DNA of 64,000 nt from Candidatus Flexicrinis proximus (GCA_016712885.1 JADJQF010000033.1:310001-374000); one strand, 5' to 3'. Shown: positions 54,605-63,129, numbered from the stretch's first letter. The notes: a model not told the origin generated them from the sequence alone. A program made the numbers and translations.

Positions 54605-54693
54605 GAGGTTCCACCCCGCCAGTTCATTTCGCAAAGTAGTGGAGGTCGGGAGGGTGACAACCCTCCGGCGGAGATATGGAGGCAGCGCCTCCA
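54605..54693 (+). repeat. Five-hairpin repeat R15 (deletion derivative)
   Basis: Starts in H1 (TTCCACCCC) and jumps into the right arm of H3, GCCAGTTCATTTCGC (54618-54632), identical to the right arm in R4; then H4 GGAGGG/CCCTCC and H5. The left part of H3 and H2 were lost. Confidence 0.75.
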
Positions 54694-54697
54694 ACTA

Positions 54698-55123
54698 TCA
54701 CGGCGGCTCCAGCGTTCCGGCCAGATAGGGCATCCCGTAGGCCACCGCCAGCGAGCCGGCTTCGCCCAGTGCCCGCCCCAGGCTGGTCAGGTCACGGTAC
54801 GTCCACCAGTACGCGGGGGAGGGCAGGATCGCCACCCCGAAATCGGTCACCACCAGCGCCGACAGGTCGCGCTTGTAGCCGTCGCTGCGCATCAGCATCA
54901 CGCGGAAGCGCGAGGGGTTCCCGGACGCCCATTCCGTGTCGGAGTAGGCGAGGTTCTGGAATTCGAGTGTCGCGGTCTGCCCGCTGTCCAGAGGCTTGTT
55001 GAACCGGAACTGCCCGCCCGCCCATCTCATCGGCTGGGGGTCCAGAATGTATCCCGCCGCGTCGAAAGCCTGTCCGACTACCGTCAGGAGCAGCTCGCGG
55101 AATGCATCGTTTGCACCGGTCAT
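54698..55123 (-). CDS. Hypothetical protein (141 aa)
   Basis: No recognised family. Mixed alpha/beta composition, FRFNKPLDSGQTATLEFQNLAYSDTEW in the middle and LPSPAYWWTYRDL near the C-terminus. It is between repeats R15 and R16 with no operon partner closer than 138 nt. The protein-like composition and ATG start support it. Confidence 0.65.
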   Translation of the reverse strand: MTGANDAFRELLLTVVGQAFDAAGYILDPQPMRWAGGQFRFNKPLDSGQTATLEFQNLAYSDTEWASGNPSRFRVMLMRSDGYKRDLSALVVTDFGVAILPSPAYWWTYRDLTSLGRALGEAGSLAVAYGMPYLAGTLEPP

Positions 55124-55150
55124 CGTCTCGCCTTCGTTACGTTTGCTCTG

Positions 55151-55239
55151 TCAGGAGTTCGCACGCCTTGACCTCCTCAAATAAGGGAGTCGAGAGGGTG
55201 ACAACCCTCTCGCGGTGGTGTGGAGGCAGCGCCTTCACC
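55151..55239 (+). repeat. Five-hairpin repeat R16 (deletion derivative)
   Basis: A decayed H2 (CAGGAGTTCGCACGCC), no H3, H4 GAGAGGG/CCCTCTC and H5 GTGGAGGC/GCCTTCAC. It lies 21 nt after the PIG-L stop. Confidence 0.75.
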
Positions 55240-55260
55240 CTTACTCTCTCACCCTCACCC

Positions 55261-56025
55261 TTAGTTGATCTTGATGACGCGGTAGCCTTCGCCGTAGGCG
55301 TAGCCTGCTTTTTCGCCGAGGACTTTGTCCCATTGGCCTACGAACCCGGCCAGCTCGTCGGGGTTGATCTGCGACTTGTGCTGTTTTAGCGCTTCGATCT
55401 TATTGTCGAATGTCGTCGTCGTGTCGATCGTCAGAGTCAGGTTCTCCGAGAACATCAGGTACACATAGGTCACTTTGTGCGGCGGCAGCCCTTCCGCCAG
55501 CAGTTCCGGGAAGATCATCCGGTTGCCCGCCGCCGGGAACACCGCGTCCAGCACGGTCTGGCACACCGCGCGGTGGTCGGGGTGGTTGATGTAATCGTTT
55601 GACGGCGTGAACATCAGCGTCGGATCCATCGTGATCAGCACGTCCGGTTTGACGCGCCGGATCACCCGCACCAGATCGCGCCGCAGGTCGAGGCTCGGCA
55701 CGATCGTCCCGTCCGGGTAGCCCATGAAAATCACGTCGGTCACGCCGCACATCGCCGCTGCTGCCCGCTGTTCTTCCTCGCGGAGCTGCACCAGCCGTTC
55801 GCGCGTCATCTCCGGGTCGTCCGTGCCGCTCCCGTTATCCGTCACGATGCAGTAGGTGATCTGGCTTCCCGCCGCCGTCCAGAGCGTCGCCGTCCCGGCG
55901 GCGCCGAATTCGATGTCGTCGGCATGGGCGACGATAAACAGCGCCCGCGGCGGTACATACGTCTCTAGTTTTACTGGTTCGGGCGTCACATTGCTCTCCG
56001 CCGTTTCGGATGGGATCTCTGTCAT
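55261..56025 (-). CDS. PIG-L family deacetylase
   Basis: 254 aa. The zinc site of LmbE/PIG-L N-acetylglucosaminyl deacetylases: AHADD (variant of PHPDD) in LFIVAHADDIEFGAAGT and NHPDHRAV. Substrate may be a GlcNAc-linked lipid or thiol precursor. An N-terminal ~25-residue Thr/Pro/Glu tail precedes the domain. Monocistronic. Confidence 0.9.
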   Translation of the reverse strand: MTEIPSETAESNVTPEPVKLETYVPPRALFIVAHADDIEFGAAGTATLWTAAGSQITYCIVTDNGSGTDDPEMTRERLVQLREEEQRAAAAMCGVTDVIFMGYPDGTIVPSLDLRRDLVRVIRRVKPDVLITMDPTLMFTPSNDYINHPDHRAVCQTVLDAVFPAAGNRMIFPELLAEGLPPHKVTYVYLMFSENLTLTIDTTTTFDNKIEALKQHKSQINPDELAGFVGQWDKVLGEKAGYAYGEGYRVIKIN

Positions 56026-56119
56026 TTGCCCTCGTCCCTCTTTATGTCATCCGCCGCCGCCATCCGGCACGCGGCACCTCGTTTATCACGTGTTGCACTT
56101 TCACTGTATCCAGGGCGAG

Positions 56120-56288
56120 CTATGGATTAATTTGGAGTTTCACCCCAAATCCCTGCTGGGATTTGCATCGCTGCACCCCCATTTGCCTTTGGCTTCGTAA
56201 GCGAAGCCAAAGGCCATGCGGGAGTCCAGAGGGCGCACGCCCCCTGCTAGAGATGTGGAGGCAAAACCTCCCCGCGCCTTATCCATAC
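56120..56288 (+). repeat. Five-hairpin repeat R17
   Basis: CTATGGATTA left end, H1 TGGAG/CCCCA (one mismatch), H2, H3 at 56185-56214 with arms GCCTTTGGCTTCG and CGAAGCCAAAGGC, H4 decayed, H5 TGGAGG/CCTCC. The right end TTATCCATA is an inverted copy of the left end. One H3 pair is T-A instead of A-T in R11. Confidence 0.87.
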
Positions 56289-56297
56289 TCACGGTAT

Positions 56298-57407
56298 CTA
56301 CTTGATCCGCTTCCAGGTCGCCGTCAGCGCACCCGGCAGCAGCGGATTCAGCCGGTAGATCGTCCCGTCCGGCGCGTCGATGAACAGCGATCCGTCGCTG
56401 GCGCGCTGCACGATCCGCGCGCTGAAATCGACGCTGGCGGTCGCGTACCCGATGCCGTCGATCCAGAACCCACCCAGCGCGAACTGCGTGCAGGCCATCC
56501 AGCCGAACTGCTGCGTCGGCAGCACCGTCCCGACCGGCGGCGTGCCCGCGCACGAATTACTCGCCCCGTCCCACCGGTTGACGAGTGAGCCGTACTGGTC
56601 GCCCACATACTGGCTGTTCTTTCCCGGCGCCCTCACCAGGGCGTACATCAGGTTCTGCGCATCGATGTTCAGGTTGACCATAAAGCCCGACTCGAACGGC
56701 TGGTAAGCGCCCACCACCTGCTGCGATGCGGCCGGTGGGCAGCCGACGTTCTCGTTGACCACGAATTCGTTGCCGAAGAACCAGTTGATCGTACACTGCA
56801 CCTGTACACGGATTTCGACCGTCTGCGTGACCTCCTGCGGGCCGCGCTTCACCACCAGCCGGAAAAATACTTTTCCCGCCTGCGTGTTCGGCACGGTCAC
56901 GCTCAGTTCGCCGCTCACCTGTACCGGCGTGGTCTGCATCACGAGTCCGTTGGCGTCCTGCTGGTCGATATGCGCCTCGTCGCCTGAGGCCTCCCAGCGC
57001 AGCGTCAGCTGTCCGCCGCCAGCCACATCCGTGCTGCTCGCGCTGAAGCTGGTGATCGTCGGGAACGACTCCGTCGGCTGCACTTCCGGCGTGTTGGTTT
57101 GCGAAGAAGTTGCCGTAGCCGTCGGCTGCGCGGTGCGCGTCGGGGTATTCGTACGCGTCGGCGTTGCCGTGCTGGTGGTCGTGAACGTCGCGCTTGGCGT
57201 GGTCGTCACGGTGGGCGTCGACGTCGCTTGCGGCGTGAACGTCTCGGTTGGCAGCGGCGTCACTGAGGCAGTCTCAGTCGGTGTCAGCGAGGGCAGTTCC
57301 ATCAGCGTAGGCAGCGCGTTGCTTTCTGGTGCGGTTTCTTCGCAGGCCGCCAACAGCGCGATCACGCCAATGACGAGTACAATCCTGAACAGGTTAACGT
57401 TTCGCAT
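56298..57407 (-). CDS. Lipoprotein with Thr-rich stalk and Ig-like domain
   Basis: 369 aa. Lipobox LLAAC with Cys22. Residues 23-55 include PTLMELPSLTPTET, nearly identical to the divergent lipoprotein. A Thr/Pro-rich stalk (about 50-115) precedes an Ig-like beta domain (about 120-205, FSASSTDVAGGGQLTLRWEASG) and a C-terminal domain with paired cysteines (about 208-360). Function unknown. The ATG is 15 nt from the GTG of the divergent 57423 gene. Confidence 0.8.
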   Translation of the reverse strand: MRNVNLFRIVLVIGVIALLAACEETAPESNALPTLMELPSLTPTETASVTPLPTETFTPQATSTPTVTTTPSATFTTTSTATPTRTNTPTRTAQPTATATSSQTNTPEVQPTESFPTITSFSASSTDVAGGGQLTLRWEASGDEAHIDQQDANGLVMQTTPVQVSGELSVTVPNTQAGKVFFRLVVKRGPQEVTQTVEIRVQVQCTINWFFGNEFVVNENVGCPPAASQQVVGAYQPFESGFMVNLNIDAQNLMYALVRAPGKNSQYVGDQYGSLVNRWDGASNSCAGTPPVGTVLPTQQFGWMACTQFALGGFWIDGIGYATASVDFSARIVQRASDGSLFIDAPDGTIYRLNPLLPGALTATWKRIK

Positions 57408-57408
57408 T

Positions 57409-57421
57409 CGGAGCTACTCCG
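57409..57421. promoter_or_regulatory. Palindromic ribosome-binding site for two divergent genes
   Basis: CGGAG-CTA-CTCCG. On each strand GGAG falls 9 nt before a start codon (ATG at 57407 on minus, GTG at 57423 on plus). One palindrome thus gives Shine-Dalgarno sequences for both genes. Confidence 0.65.
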
Positions 57422-57422
57422 T

Positions 57423-58442
57423 GTGATTTCCAGACATGCTGCCGCAAAAACTACATTCTTCATAATACTTCTCTTCACGTCGGCCTGCCAATCGCTTATC
57501 GATCCAGACTCGCAGCAGATGCCGACTTTAATGGTTCTGCCTTCGCTGACCCCCGCCGAAACGCCGCTGCTGGCGACTCGCGCCGTCCGCGCCGTCCCTT
57601 CGCTGCCGCCGACCAGCACCCAGCCTCCAGCGACCAGCACCCCGCTTCCACCGACCAGCACCCAGCCGCCGACCAGCACCCAACCGCCAGCCACCGAGCC
57701 ACCCTCTGCCGAGCCGCAGCCATCGGAGACGGCGCTTGCCCCGGCGCTCTACTCCGAGTTCGTTTTCGGCGCCTCGGTCGAAGGCCGCGACCTGCGCGGC
57801 TATCGTCTCGGCACCGGCTCGCGGATCCTGCTGCTGGTCGGCGCGGTTCACGGCGGCTTCGAGGCCAACTCCGCCGCCCTGATCGAGCAGTTGGCCGCGC
57901 ACTTCCGTGACCATCCCTCCGATATCCTGCCGGACATCACCCTTCTGCTCATCCCCGTCCTCAATCCCGATGGCCTTGCTCGCGGCCGCACGCTTGAGGG
58001 GCGCTTCAACGCCAACGCCGTCGACCTCAACCGCAATTGGTCCTGCGGCTGGTCGCCCGTCGCCTATTTCCGCGATCAGACTGTCAGCGCAGGCGCCTCG
58101 GCCTTCAGCGAGCCGGAAACACAGGCGCTCTCCGCCCTGATCCAGACCGTGCAGCCCTCCGCCGCCCTGTTCTATCATGCTGCCGCGTCGGGCGTGTTTG
58201 GCGGTGACTGCGGCGGTGATTTCGGCAGCGCCGGCCTGACCGAGACCTATGGCCGCGCCGCGGAGTACGACTTCGGCAGCGACTTCAGCGCCTATCCCGT
58301 CACCGGCACGGCGCCGGCCTGGGTCAACAGCCTCGGTATCCCCGCCGCCGATGTCGAACTTGCTTCATCCACCGAGATTGAATTTGAACGCAACCTCCGC
58401 GGCGTGATGGCGGTACAATACTGGCTTACGGAGGCTCAATGA
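57423..58442 (+). CDS. M14 zinc carboxypeptidase-like lipoprotein
   Basis: 339 aa. Lipobox FTSAC (Cys22), then MPTLMVLPSLTPAET and a Pro/Thr stalk (about 50-100). The M14 domain has HGGFE (His/Glu zinc ligands), DLNRNW (Arg), FYHAA (third ligand His) and a C-terminal Glu in ELASSTEIEFE compatible with the catalytic Glu. Relatives hydrolyse peptidoglycan peptides or protein C-termini. GTG start is the only one before the signal. Overlaps the next gene by 4 nt. Confidence 0.88.
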   Translation: MISRHAAAKTTFFIILLFTSACQSLIDPDSQQMPTLMVLPSLTPAETPLLATRAVRAVPSLPPTSTQPPATSTPLPPTSTQPPTSTQPPATEPPSAEPQPSETALAPALYSEFVFGASVEGRDLRGYRLGTGSRILLLVGAVHGGFEANSAALIEQLAAHFRDHPSDILPDITLLLIPVLNPDGLARGRTLEGRFNANAVDLNRNWSCGWSPVAYFRDQTVSAGASAFSEPETQALSALIQTVQPSAALFYHAAASGVFGGDCGGDFGSAGLTETYGRAAEYDFGSDFSAYPVTGTAPAWVNSLGIPAADVELASSTEIEFERNLRGVMAVQYWLTEAQ

Positions 58443-59413
58443 GCGATTTCCTCAACCACTTCTCGCGCCTGACCGTGCTGGTCGTTGGCGATGTCGTCCT
58501 CGACGAATATGTGTTCGGCTCGGCCGCCCGCATGAGCCGCGAAGCCCCTGTCCCCGTGCTTGAATTCACCGGGCGGCGGGTCATCCCCGGCGGCGCGGCC
58601 AATCCCGCGGCGAACGTTGCCGCGCTGGGCGCCCATGCCGCGCAGGTCGGCGTCGTCGGCGCCGATGCCGCGGGTGACGAGCTGCGGGCCGCTCTCCAGA
58701 CCCTCGGCATTGACGTGGCCGGCCTGCTCTCCGATCCCGCCCGCCCGACCACCGTCAAGCAGCGCATTATGGCCCAGATGGGGCTGCGTTTCCCTCAACA
58801 GCTTGCCCGCATCGACCGCCTCTCCCGTGAGCCGGTCTCCGAGGCCGTGACCTCCGCGCTGGTCGATGCCGCCGCCGCCTGGACTGGCCGCGCGTCGGCC
58901 GTGCTGTTCTCGGATTATCACAACGGCATGCTGACCGCGCCGCTGGTTGACGCCATCCGGACGCGTGCCGCCGCCTCCGGCCTCCTGCTCACCGCCGACG
59001 CCCAGGGCGACTTCCTCAAATACGCGGACTTCGGCCTGGTCAAATGTAACGCCGACGAAGCCGCGACCTTCCTCCGCCGCGCCCTGACCTCCGACGCGGA
59101 CTTTGCCGCCGCCGCCGTGGAGCTTCGCAGCACCCTGCGCCTTACGCACGCGATGGTCATCACCCGTGGGCCGGAAGGCGCCACCGTCGCCGATGCCGCG
59201 GATCGCGCCGAGCGTGTGCCTGCCGCCCATGTCGAAGACGTTTTCGATACGGTTGGGGCAGGGGATACCGCCATCGCGGTGCTGACCCTCGCCGTGGCTG
59301 CCGGCGCGCCGCTCTCTGACGCTGTTCGCCTCGCCAACGCCGCCAGCGGGATCGTCGTTCGCCGCGTCGGCAACTATGCCCCCTCGCTCGATGAATTGAG
59401 GCGCGAACTTTAG
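58439..59413 (+). CDS. PfkB-family kinase, heptose-7-phosphate kinase-like
   Basis: 324 aa. Ribokinase-fold motifs: VLVVGDVVLDEYVFGSAARMSREAPVPV (the RfaE/HldE N-terminal pattern), PGGAANPAANVAALGA, and the C-terminal DTVGAGDTAIAVL anion hole with catalytic Asp. No nucleotidyltransferase domain is attached, so it matches the separate kinase (HldA-like) form. Substrate could be heptose-7-P or another sugar phosphate. Coupled to the M14 gene upstream (4-nt overlap) and to a GT4 gene downstream (1 nt). Confidence 0.85.
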   Translation: MSDFLNHFSRLTVLVVGDVVLDEYVFGSAARMSREAPVPVLEFTGRRVIPGGAANPAANVAALGAHAAQVGVVGADAAGDELRAALQTLGIDVAGLLSDPARPTTVKQRIMAQMGLRFPQQLARIDRLSREPVSEAVTSALVDAAAAWTGRASAVLFSDYHNGMLTAPLVDAIRTRAAASGLLLTADAQGDFLKYADFGLVKCNADEAATFLRRALTSDADFAAAAVELRSTLRLTHAMVITRGPEGATVADAADRAERVPAAHVEDVFDTVGAGDTAIAVLTLAVAAGAPLSDAVRLANAASGIVVRRVGNYAPSLDELRREL

Positions 59414-59414
59414 C

Positions 59415-60542
59415 GTGCGGATCGTCCACCTCATCAAGACCAATGGCATCGCCGGCGCAGAGGGCCATCTGCTCATCCTGCTGCCGGGTTTGATCGCGCG
59501 CGGCTATGACGTCCGCGTCGTCTTTATCGCCCCCTCCAATGGGGAAGGCGGGGACTTCGCGGCGGCGCTGGAAGCCCTCGGCGTGCCGGTCGAGCGCGTC
59601 CCGATTCGCGGGCATGGCACGCCCGGCCTGATCTGGACGCTGCGCGGCGTCCTGCGCGGCCTCCGTCCCGACATCGCCCATATCCACCTTTTCCACGCCG
59701 AGATTTACGGCATTCCCGCCGCCTGGCTCGCCCGCGTCCCCCGTATCTTCGTCAGCCGTCACAACGAAGACCCCCGCCGCGCTCGCCAGCCCCTCAAGAC
59801 GCTCTACCGCGGCCTGTGGGCGCTCACCACTCTCGGCATCTGTATCTCCGCTGCGGTTCGCCGCACGGTCGAGGCCGAAGGCGCGCCGTCCCGCAAGCTG
59901 CGGGTCGTCCATTACGGCCTGCCTCCCGCCGCCTCGCCTGATCGCGCCGCCGCCCGTGCCCATCTCCTGCATCTGACCGGCTTCCCTGCCGACTCCGTCC
60001 TGTTCGGCACCGTCTCGCGCCTGATCGACATTAAAGGTATCGACGACGCCATCCGCGCCGTCGCGCTGCTTCAGTCCGGCCCATCCAAAACGAGGCTGAT
60101 TGTCGTCGGTGACGGCCCCTATCGCGCCACGCTGGAAGACCTCGCCCTGGCCGCCGGTGTCGCCGACCTTGTCGCCTTTATCGGCTGGCAGCCGGATGCG
60201 TTGAACATTATGGCGGGTCTGGATGTGCTGCTCTCGCCCAGCCACCGCGAAGGCTTCGGTATGTCGGTCGTCGAAGCCATGAGCCAGTCCGTGCCGGTGA
60301 TCGCAGCGCGGGCCGGCGCGCTGCCGGAGATCGTCGCGGACGGCGAAACGGGTTTGCTGGTGCCGCCCAAATCTCCCGATGCGCTCGCTGCCGCCATGCG
60401 CGCCCTGGCCGCCGACCCGGTCCGCCGCCATCAGCTTGGCGAGGCCGCCGTCCGCCGCGTCCGCGAGTCGTTCAGCGCTGAGACCATGCTCGCCGCCACC
60501 GCCGCGCTCTACGAGGGCCTACCCCCTAAATCCGCGCTTTGA
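59415..60542 (+). CDS. Glycosyltransferase family 4
   Basis: 375 aa. GTG start 1 nt after the kinase stop. Motifs: HLIKTNGIAGAEGHLLILLPGL, FGTVSRLIDIKGIDDAIRAVALLQ, and HREGFGMSVVEAMSQSVPVIAARAGALPEIVADGETGLLVPP (typical GT4 E-x7-E). Probably transfers a sugar to a lipid or polysaccharide. The last codons (SAL) and stop lie inside hairpin H3 of repeat R18, so the native C-terminus may have been altered by the insertion. Confidence 0.9.
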   Translation: MRIVHLIKTNGIAGAEGHLLILLPGLIARGYDVRVVFIAPSNGEGGDFAAALEALGVPVERVPIRGHGTPGLIWTLRGVLRGLRPDIAHIHLFHAEIYGIPAAWLARVPRIFVSRHNEDPRRARQPLKTLYRGLWALTTLGICISAAVRRTVEAEGAPSRKLRVVHYGLPPAASPDRAAARAHLLHLTGFPADSVLFGTVSRLIDIKGIDDAIRAVALLQSGPSKTRLIVVGDGPYRATLEDLALAAGVADLVAFIGWQPDALNIMAGLDVLLSPSHREGFGMSVVEAMSQSVPVIAARAGALPEIVADGETGLLVPPKSPDALAAAMRALAADPVRRHQLGEAAVRRVRESFSAETMLAATAALYEGLPPKSAL

Positions 60543-60623
60543 TCGCGCGTGCGCGGTCAAAGCGCCGTAGGAGAAGTACAGGAGTGCAAACTCCTGCCGG
60601 GGATTGGGGCAGCGCCCCCACAG
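60534..60623 (-). repeat. Five-hairpin repeat R18 (half element)
   Basis: H3 at 60534-60565 with arms GCGCTTTGATCGCGC and GCGCGGTCAAAGCGC (one T-G pair), H2 CAGGAG/CTCCTG, then GGGGC/GCCCC. The H4-H5 half is absent. The TGA of the GT4 gene (60540-60542) is in the left arm of H3. Confidence 0.82.
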
Positions 60624-60627
60624 ATGC

Positions 60628-62466
60628 TTAGTTCCCTGCAGGCGCGCAGTCGTACAGGCTGTCGATACCGCGCGGGGGAATGTTCTCATAGACTCGCTGT
60701 CCATCCACCAGCCGGATTTCCGGTGGCATCAGGTCGACACCGGCCACCAGCCGGCAGTCGGCGGTCGCCCACGCCCGCAGTTCTGGCCGCCGGATGTCCA
60801 GCGAGACCGGGAGGTACACATAGCGCAGCCGCCCGCCGGTGATCATCTGGCGCAGTCCGTCCACGCCGATCCACGCCTCCCGGCCAGCGAATCCGCCAAT
60901 ATACAGGACGGCGCGTCCGCTGTGCAGTACGTAGGGCGCGCCCAGTTGCGCGCTGGGGACTGCCACCAGATACGCGCTCTCCGCGGTGTTTGCCAGCAGG
61001 AACTTCAGCGCCTCTGGATTGAAATCCAGGCCTTCTTCACCGTGAGCGGCCAGCCGTTCGGCGGTCAGTACGCCCCCGAAAGGCTCCGGGATCGTGCGGT
61101 CGAGCGGCATCACGCTCGTCAGGCCGGTGAATAGCAGCGGCCCGCAGAACAGCGCCGCACTGGCCGCCGCGACCGCCGCCCTGGTCCGCTTCAGCGCCAG
61201 CAGCCCGGCCGCCGTGACGGTTGCGGCGGCGGGGATCGCGCACCAGGACGGCGAGTAGCCGTCCCCGGTGGCAGTCGCCAGCGCGTAGGCGCTCACCCCG
61301 CCGCATAGCGCCACCCACAGCGCCGCCCTCTGCCGTCCGCCTTGCCCCAGCACCTGACTCGCCACCACACCCGTCAGCGCCGCCGCCGGAACCGCGTAGA
61401 TGATCGCGTAATAGCTGTGGATGAAGCGCGCGCCGGACAACACCAGTACCCCGGCCACCAGCCAGGTACCCCACACCAGCGCCGAGAGGTACGGCTCGGC
61501 CAGCCGTTTGCGCGGCCGCCACGTCGCCCCGATCGCCGCCAGTCCGGCCAGCGCCACCGGCAGCACGAACCCCGCGCCGTAGAAGAACCCGCCTGTCATC
61601 ACTCGCAGTGGCTCACGGAAGAAATCAGCGAGTCCGCCGCTCATGTCGGGGACGCCCGCGACTCCGCTGATCCGCGCCAGCCCGTTATAGTCGAAGATCA
61701 GTTCGCTGACCGAATTGCTGAGTGTGCTGCCGATCCACGGCCGCTGTTCTGCCGGCGTCAGCGCGATGCCGGCCGCCCACCCGAGCGCGACGGCGGCATA
61801 CACCATGCCGGCCAGCGCCAGCCGCCTGATCCGCGTCCCGCCAGGCACCGGCGCGCCCAGCAGATACGCGATCACCACCCCCGGCAGCGCGAACACGGCC
61901 TGCAGCATCTTGATGTTGAAGCCTAGCCCGAACCAGACCATCGCCCACAACAGCGGGCGAAGCCGTCCGCTCCTGGCCGCCTGCAGCCCGAACCCCACCC
62001 CGGCGATTTGCGTCAGCGCCAGTGTGCTGTCGAGCATGTTTGTCCGGTCGAGCATCGCCGCCACCGGGGTGGTCGCCAGCGCCAGCGCCGCCGTCATCCC
62101 CGCCCAGAAGCCAAATCGCCGCCCGATCAGCGCGTGCAGCGCCGCGATCGACAGCATTCCTGCCGCCAGCTGCGGCAGCGCCAGGCTGATCCAGTTGAAG
62201 CCGAATATCCACGCCGACGCCGCCTGCAGCATCAGCCCCAGCGGCGGTTTGTCCACGCTGATCGAGCCGCCCGGTTCGGCCGCCGCATACCAGAAATTGG
62301 CCGGTGATTTCATCATCGAGAAGACCGTCGCCCCGTAGTAGGCGTGACCGATCCCGTTGTCCTGCAGCTCCAGCCCGCGCAGCACGCCCGCCGCCGCCAG
62401 CACGCCGATCAGCGCCAGCGCCCGCCGCCATGTGAACGCCGGATCGCGCTGGAGCCATCCCCTCAC
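60628..62466 (-). CDS. GT39/ArnT-like membrane glycosyltransferase
   Basis: 612 aa from GTG at 62466; the frame extends further upstream (802 aa) but that part overlaps the thioesterase. About 12 hydrophobic segments. The first periplasmic loop has ELQDNGIGHAYYGATVFSMM and SISVDKPPLGLMLQ, and the next helices PQLAAGMLSIAALHALIGRR, as in GT-C mannosyl/arabinosyltransferases (GT39/ArnT). The donor is probably a polyprenyl-P-sugar, possibly made by the GT2 at 47640. The start overlaps the thioesterase stop (GTGA). Confidence 0.85.
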   Translation of the reverse strand: MRGWLQRDPAFTWRRALALIGVLAAAGVLRGLELQDNGIGHAYYGATVFSMMKSPANFWYAAAEPGGSISVDKPPLGLMLQAASAWIFGFNWISLALPQLAAGMLSIAALHALIGRRFGFWAGMTAALALATTPVAAMLDRTNMLDSTLALTQIAGVGFGLQAARSGRLRPLLWAMVWFGLGFNIKMLQAVFALPGVVIAYLLGAPVPGGTRIRRLALAGMVYAAVALGWAAGIALTPAEQRPWIGSTLSNSVSELIFDYNGLARISGVAGVPDMSGGLADFFREPLRVMTGGFFYGAGFVLPVALAGLAAIGATWRPRKRLAEPYLSALVWGTWLVAGVLVLSGARFIHSYYAIIYAVPAAALTGVVASQVLGQGGRQRAALWVALCGGVSAYALATATGDGYSPSWCAIPAAATVTAAGLLALKRTRAAVAAASAALFCGPLLFTGLTSVMPLDRTIPEPFGGVLTAERLAAHGEEGLDFNPEALKFLLANTAESAYLVAVPSAQLGAPYVLHSGRAVLYIGGFAGREAWIGVDGLRQMITGGRLRYVYLPVSLDIRRPELRAWATADCRLVAGVDLMPPEIRLVDGQRVYENIPPRGIDSLYDCAPAGN

Positions 62467-62960
62467 GGGGCAATCACCCCGCAAACCGGCGCCGGCCACT
62501 CCAGCGCATCGCTTTCCGCCACCAGCGTGTCGAGCCGGGCCGCTGTTGCTGCCGGCCACGGCGCCGTCTTCCGCACGCTCAGGTCCGCGTAGCTGTTCAC
62601 GCACTCGAAGATCGCCGCCACCTGCCCGCGCGTAATGTTGACCATGAACATCAGGTAATGCATCCGCTTGGCCGTCCGCTTCAGCATCCGCAGATAGACC
62701 GCCACCTCGTCGCCGATCAGCACTTCGTTCAGGTAGCTCAGATGGTGTTCGAGGTCGAATCCCCCGCCGTTCAGCGGCCCGAGGATGTCCGGCGTCAGCC
62801 CGAGCATCTCGTACAGCGGGTAGCCGGCCTCGTCGAAGATCGCCATGTAATAGCGCACGTTCATGTGATTGTTCAGGTCGCGGTAATCCGCGGGCACGGT
62901 TTCGCGCGCCATCAGGCGCAGCGCGGTAATTTGTTCGAGCGGAGCGAGTGTCGGTTTCAT
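62463..62960 (-). CDS. Thioesterase-like (hot-dog fold) protein
   Basis: 165 aa. VPADYRDLNNHMNVRYYMAIFDEAGYPLYEML fits the 4-hydroxybenzoyl-CoA thioesterase-like family (DxNxHMN pattern), with HHLSYLNEVLIGDEVAVYLRML beta segment. It probably hydrolyses acyl-CoA; substrate unknown. Translationally coupled to the GT39 gene; ATG start. Confidence 0.85.
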   Translation of the reverse strand: MKPTLAPLEQITALRLMARETVPADYRDLNNHMNVRYYMAIFDEAGYPLYEMLGLTPDILGPLNGGGFDLEHHLSYLNEVLIGDEVAVYLRMLKRTAKRMHYLMFMVNITRGQVAAIFECVNSYADLSVRKTAPWPAATAARLDTLVAESDALEWPAPVCGVIAP

Positions 62961-63015
62961 GCGGCGTCAAGTCCCCGGAGTGTCCCTCAGCGCCGCCAGT
63001 ATAACATGTGTCAGC

Positions 63016-63045
63016 TTGACCCCGACGCCGCTTCACCCCTATAAT
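63016..63045 (+). promoter_or_regulatory. Promoter of tRNA-Val
   Basis: TTGACC, 18-nt spacer, perfect TATAAT, 11 nt before the tRNA. Confidence 0.78.
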
Positions 63046-63056
63046 GCATGCTATAC

Positions 63057-63129
63057 GGGCGCATAACTCAATCGGCAGAGTGTCATCCTTACAAGATGAA
63101 AGTTACAGGTTCGAGTCCTGTTGTGCCCA
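63057..63129 (+). tRNA. tRNA-Val (anticodon TAC)
   Basis: 73 nt. Acceptor GGGCGCA/TGTGCCC, D arm ACTC/GAGT, anticodon stem TCATC/GATGA around loop CTTACAA (anticodon TAC), T arm ACAGG/CCTGT with TTCGAGT. Discriminator A; CCA is not encoded. Confidence 0.95.

Noticed and set aside
62467..63036. N-terminal 190 codons of the long frame ending at 60628
   Set aside because: They overlap the thioesterase gene in another frame and read Arg/Gly-rich with no domain; the GTG at 62466 starts a normal GT39 protein.
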